A DNA stretch of 22,287 nucleotides from Porogramme epimiltina (taxonomy: Eukaryota; Basidiomycota; Agaricomycetes; Polyporales; Polyporaceae): positions 1-22,287 of the forward strand of contig FTLJ01000337.1 of NCBI GenBank assembly GCA_900155495.1, in the 5' to 3' direction. This document shows, in pieces, positions 21,102 through 22,287 of this stretch. Positions within the stretch are counted from its first letter, which is position 1, and every line of letters starts with the position of its first letter. The notes under the pieces were generated by a model. That model saw only the letters and a list, made by a program, of their open reading frames with translations. It was not told the DNA's origin and searched no databases. A program made the position numbers and the translations under genes.

Positions 21102-21709
21102 TGTGACAACAGGAGCAAACTGTTATGATGGCCATGAGTGGGAGGGTGTCATATGGCTTATACCTATTTAAGGGGAATAGCACTATGTCAGACCTGTTCA
21201 TTCAGAGCAGTTGTGACCACATAGGGGTTAGGTGAGAAGCACACAAGCTTGATGTATAGGCAGCTGAGGGTAAATACTGCTAGCTCACTGATACATTCAA
21301 ACTTTATCTATGGCTCATCCTGCATTGCTATCCTAGTAATATCTTCCCTTGTTCATTCCCTCTTTGCCTCCCCCCCTGTCAGCATAGCTGCCTGCTGACT
21401 CTTATATAATGATGTCTAGAACTGCTAGAGTGTAACAGCACCTTTGGCTCAGGCTCTTGGCCTGTTCTGGTATTGCTACCTTCTAGTGCTACCCACTATC
21501 TTTAGTGCCTGCTTTCTACCTGTGAGTCCCCCATCTTATTCATGCTATCTTGCAATCAAGTCCACTCACATCCACCTGCCTGTATTTCTAGTGCTTTAGC
21601 CTATAAGGTCTTAGTGTCCATCTTCACTCTTCACCTATCAAGCACCTTCCTATTTAGTATAAACACGACTTGCTTTGTGTTTATCCTAATTTAGTAATTT
21701 TATTACACA
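21102..21709 (+). mobile_element. Possible old LTR (Gypsy-like), CpG-depleted
   Basis: The stretch begins TGTGACAACAGG and has a TATA-like CTATTTAAGGGG (21164-21175) about 60 bp inside. It is pyrimidine-rich in its second half and could end at TTATTACACA, giving TG...CA ends and about 608 bp. After two bases comes TGGTGTTAT, vaguely like a primer-binding site. No second LTR copy is in the window, so this is a weak call; it could be any AT-rich repeat. Confidence 0.28.
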
Positions 21710-22007
21710 TCTGGTGTTATATCTAAACAAGTGAGTCTTTAGTCACTGGTGTGTCACTCATTATGGTGTTTATTTATTCTTCATGCACTATACCTACTCT
21801 CCCCCTATGTTCCTATGTTCATTACTATTTGCTATACTATGTAATGTGATTCTGACTGCCTCTTATGTTGTTTCTGCATCCTATACGTGAATGCTATTGC
21901 TATCATTGTGTTTGTTAGTTCCTACCCTCCCCTTCTGTTAAAGCTATGTCATTCTGCAATCTTTCTCCAGATGAAGCTTTGGCCTCAGCCAAACTGCTGG
22001 ACTCTTA

Positions 22008-22033
22008 CGATTAATGAGGTACGAAGTTAATCG
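22008..22033. other. Short inverted repeat near the window end
   Basis: CGATTAA (22008-22014) and TTAATCG (22027-22033) form a perfect 7-bp stem with a 12-nt loop. The stretch marks the return of CpG after the 1.3-kb CpG-free run. No function can be assigned. Confidence 0.3.
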
Positions 22034-22287
22034 TTCTTTATGGACTGAGCTCCCCGCCAGACGCGTGACACGCTTCATCCGTCTACCGTGGGAAAATTTT
22101 CAATCTCAGCTTAACTTTCACTAGCACAGCCACATCAAAGACTACAAAATTCACTTACCTCTAAACCCCATGCTCTGGTTAGGGTCCCCACCTAGGGTTA
22201 GACAAGCGCTGGGTTGACCTTATGCACTGCCACTTCCCTGCTAGGCGCTACACCCTCTACACTACCTATTAGGTCCTCCACACCGTG

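Larger units (their letters stand above)
17345..22287. repeat. AT-rich, CpG-depleted transposon-remnant island without genes
   Basis: About 4.9 kb with no open frame above 100 codons and none with recognisable domains. CpG is absent from 17345-17855, 19246-20272 and 20334-21665. CpG returns in a Copia-like LTR and its flank (about 18430-19020), in the core of a foldback element (20273-20333) and after about 22005. The stretch 17345-17950 and the stretch 20410-21100 hold no structure I can name. The last 280 bp are CpG-bearing and may be the start of another repeat or of genic DNA, cut by the window end. Known fungal biology suggests cytosine-methylated repeats with CpG-to-TpG decay; that is inference here. 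Confidence 0.7.

Noticed and set aside
17345..22287. Search for tRNA genes, CRISPR-like arrays or a hidden multi-gene system in the gene-free region
   Set aside because: No tRNA B-box with matching arms, no regularly spaced repeats, and no coding frames; only transposon-type inverted and terminal repeats were seen.

Overview
This window is nuclear DNA from a filamentous basidiomycete, most likely an Agaricomycete. The evidence is the dense short introns (about 47-80 nt, nearly all GT-AG), GC-rich exons, and close intergenic spacing. Protein matches are from recognition of family motifs; no search was run.

The first 17.1 kb is gene-dense and holds seven genes whose exons I could join into uninterrupted reading frames. 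In order: the 24 kDa (NDUFV2-type) complex I subunit (+, 122-1164); a bestrophin/UPF0187-type anion channel (-, 1279-3230, 12 exons including a 6-nt microexon); a class V myosin (+, 3828-9488, 15 exons, about 1628 aa); a CUZ1/ZFAND1-type AN1 zinc-finger protein (-, 10044-11012); the ESCRT-III subunit VPS2/CHMP2 (+, 11100-12061); COG4 of the Golgi tethering complex (-, 12149-14988); and a TEY-type cell-wall-integrity MAP kinase, SLT2/MPK1 (-, 15305-17094). The pairs at 1.2, 9.5-10.0 and 12.1 kb converge. The pairs at 3.2-3.8 and 11.0-11.1 kb diverge from shared promoters, the second only 87 bp between start codons. Four of the genes (myosin V, VPS2, COG4, SLT2) belong to membrane traffic and polarised growth, but nothing in the sequence shows that they are co-regulated.

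From about 17.3 kb to the end (5 kb) the character changes abruptly. The DNA becomes AT-rich and has no supportable genes. It is strongly CpG-depleted, with CpG-free runs of 511, 1027 and 1332 nt. It holds repeat remnants: a Copia-like LTR on the minus strand (18548-19020) with an adjacent polypurine tract; two diverged inverted copies of another repeat on either side of it; a foldback MITE-like element with 19-bp perfect terminal inverted repeats (20200-20402); an older diverged copy of the same family (about 19376-19803) interrupted by a second inverted-repeat element; and a possible old LTR at 21102-21709. This looks like a methylated, mutationally decayed transposon island next to the SLT2 promoter.

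I found no evidence of a wholly new system. The most unusual items are the 6-nt microexon in the channel gene, a GC-AG intron in COG4 whose retention would keep the frame, and the CpG-desert/nested-MITE structure.
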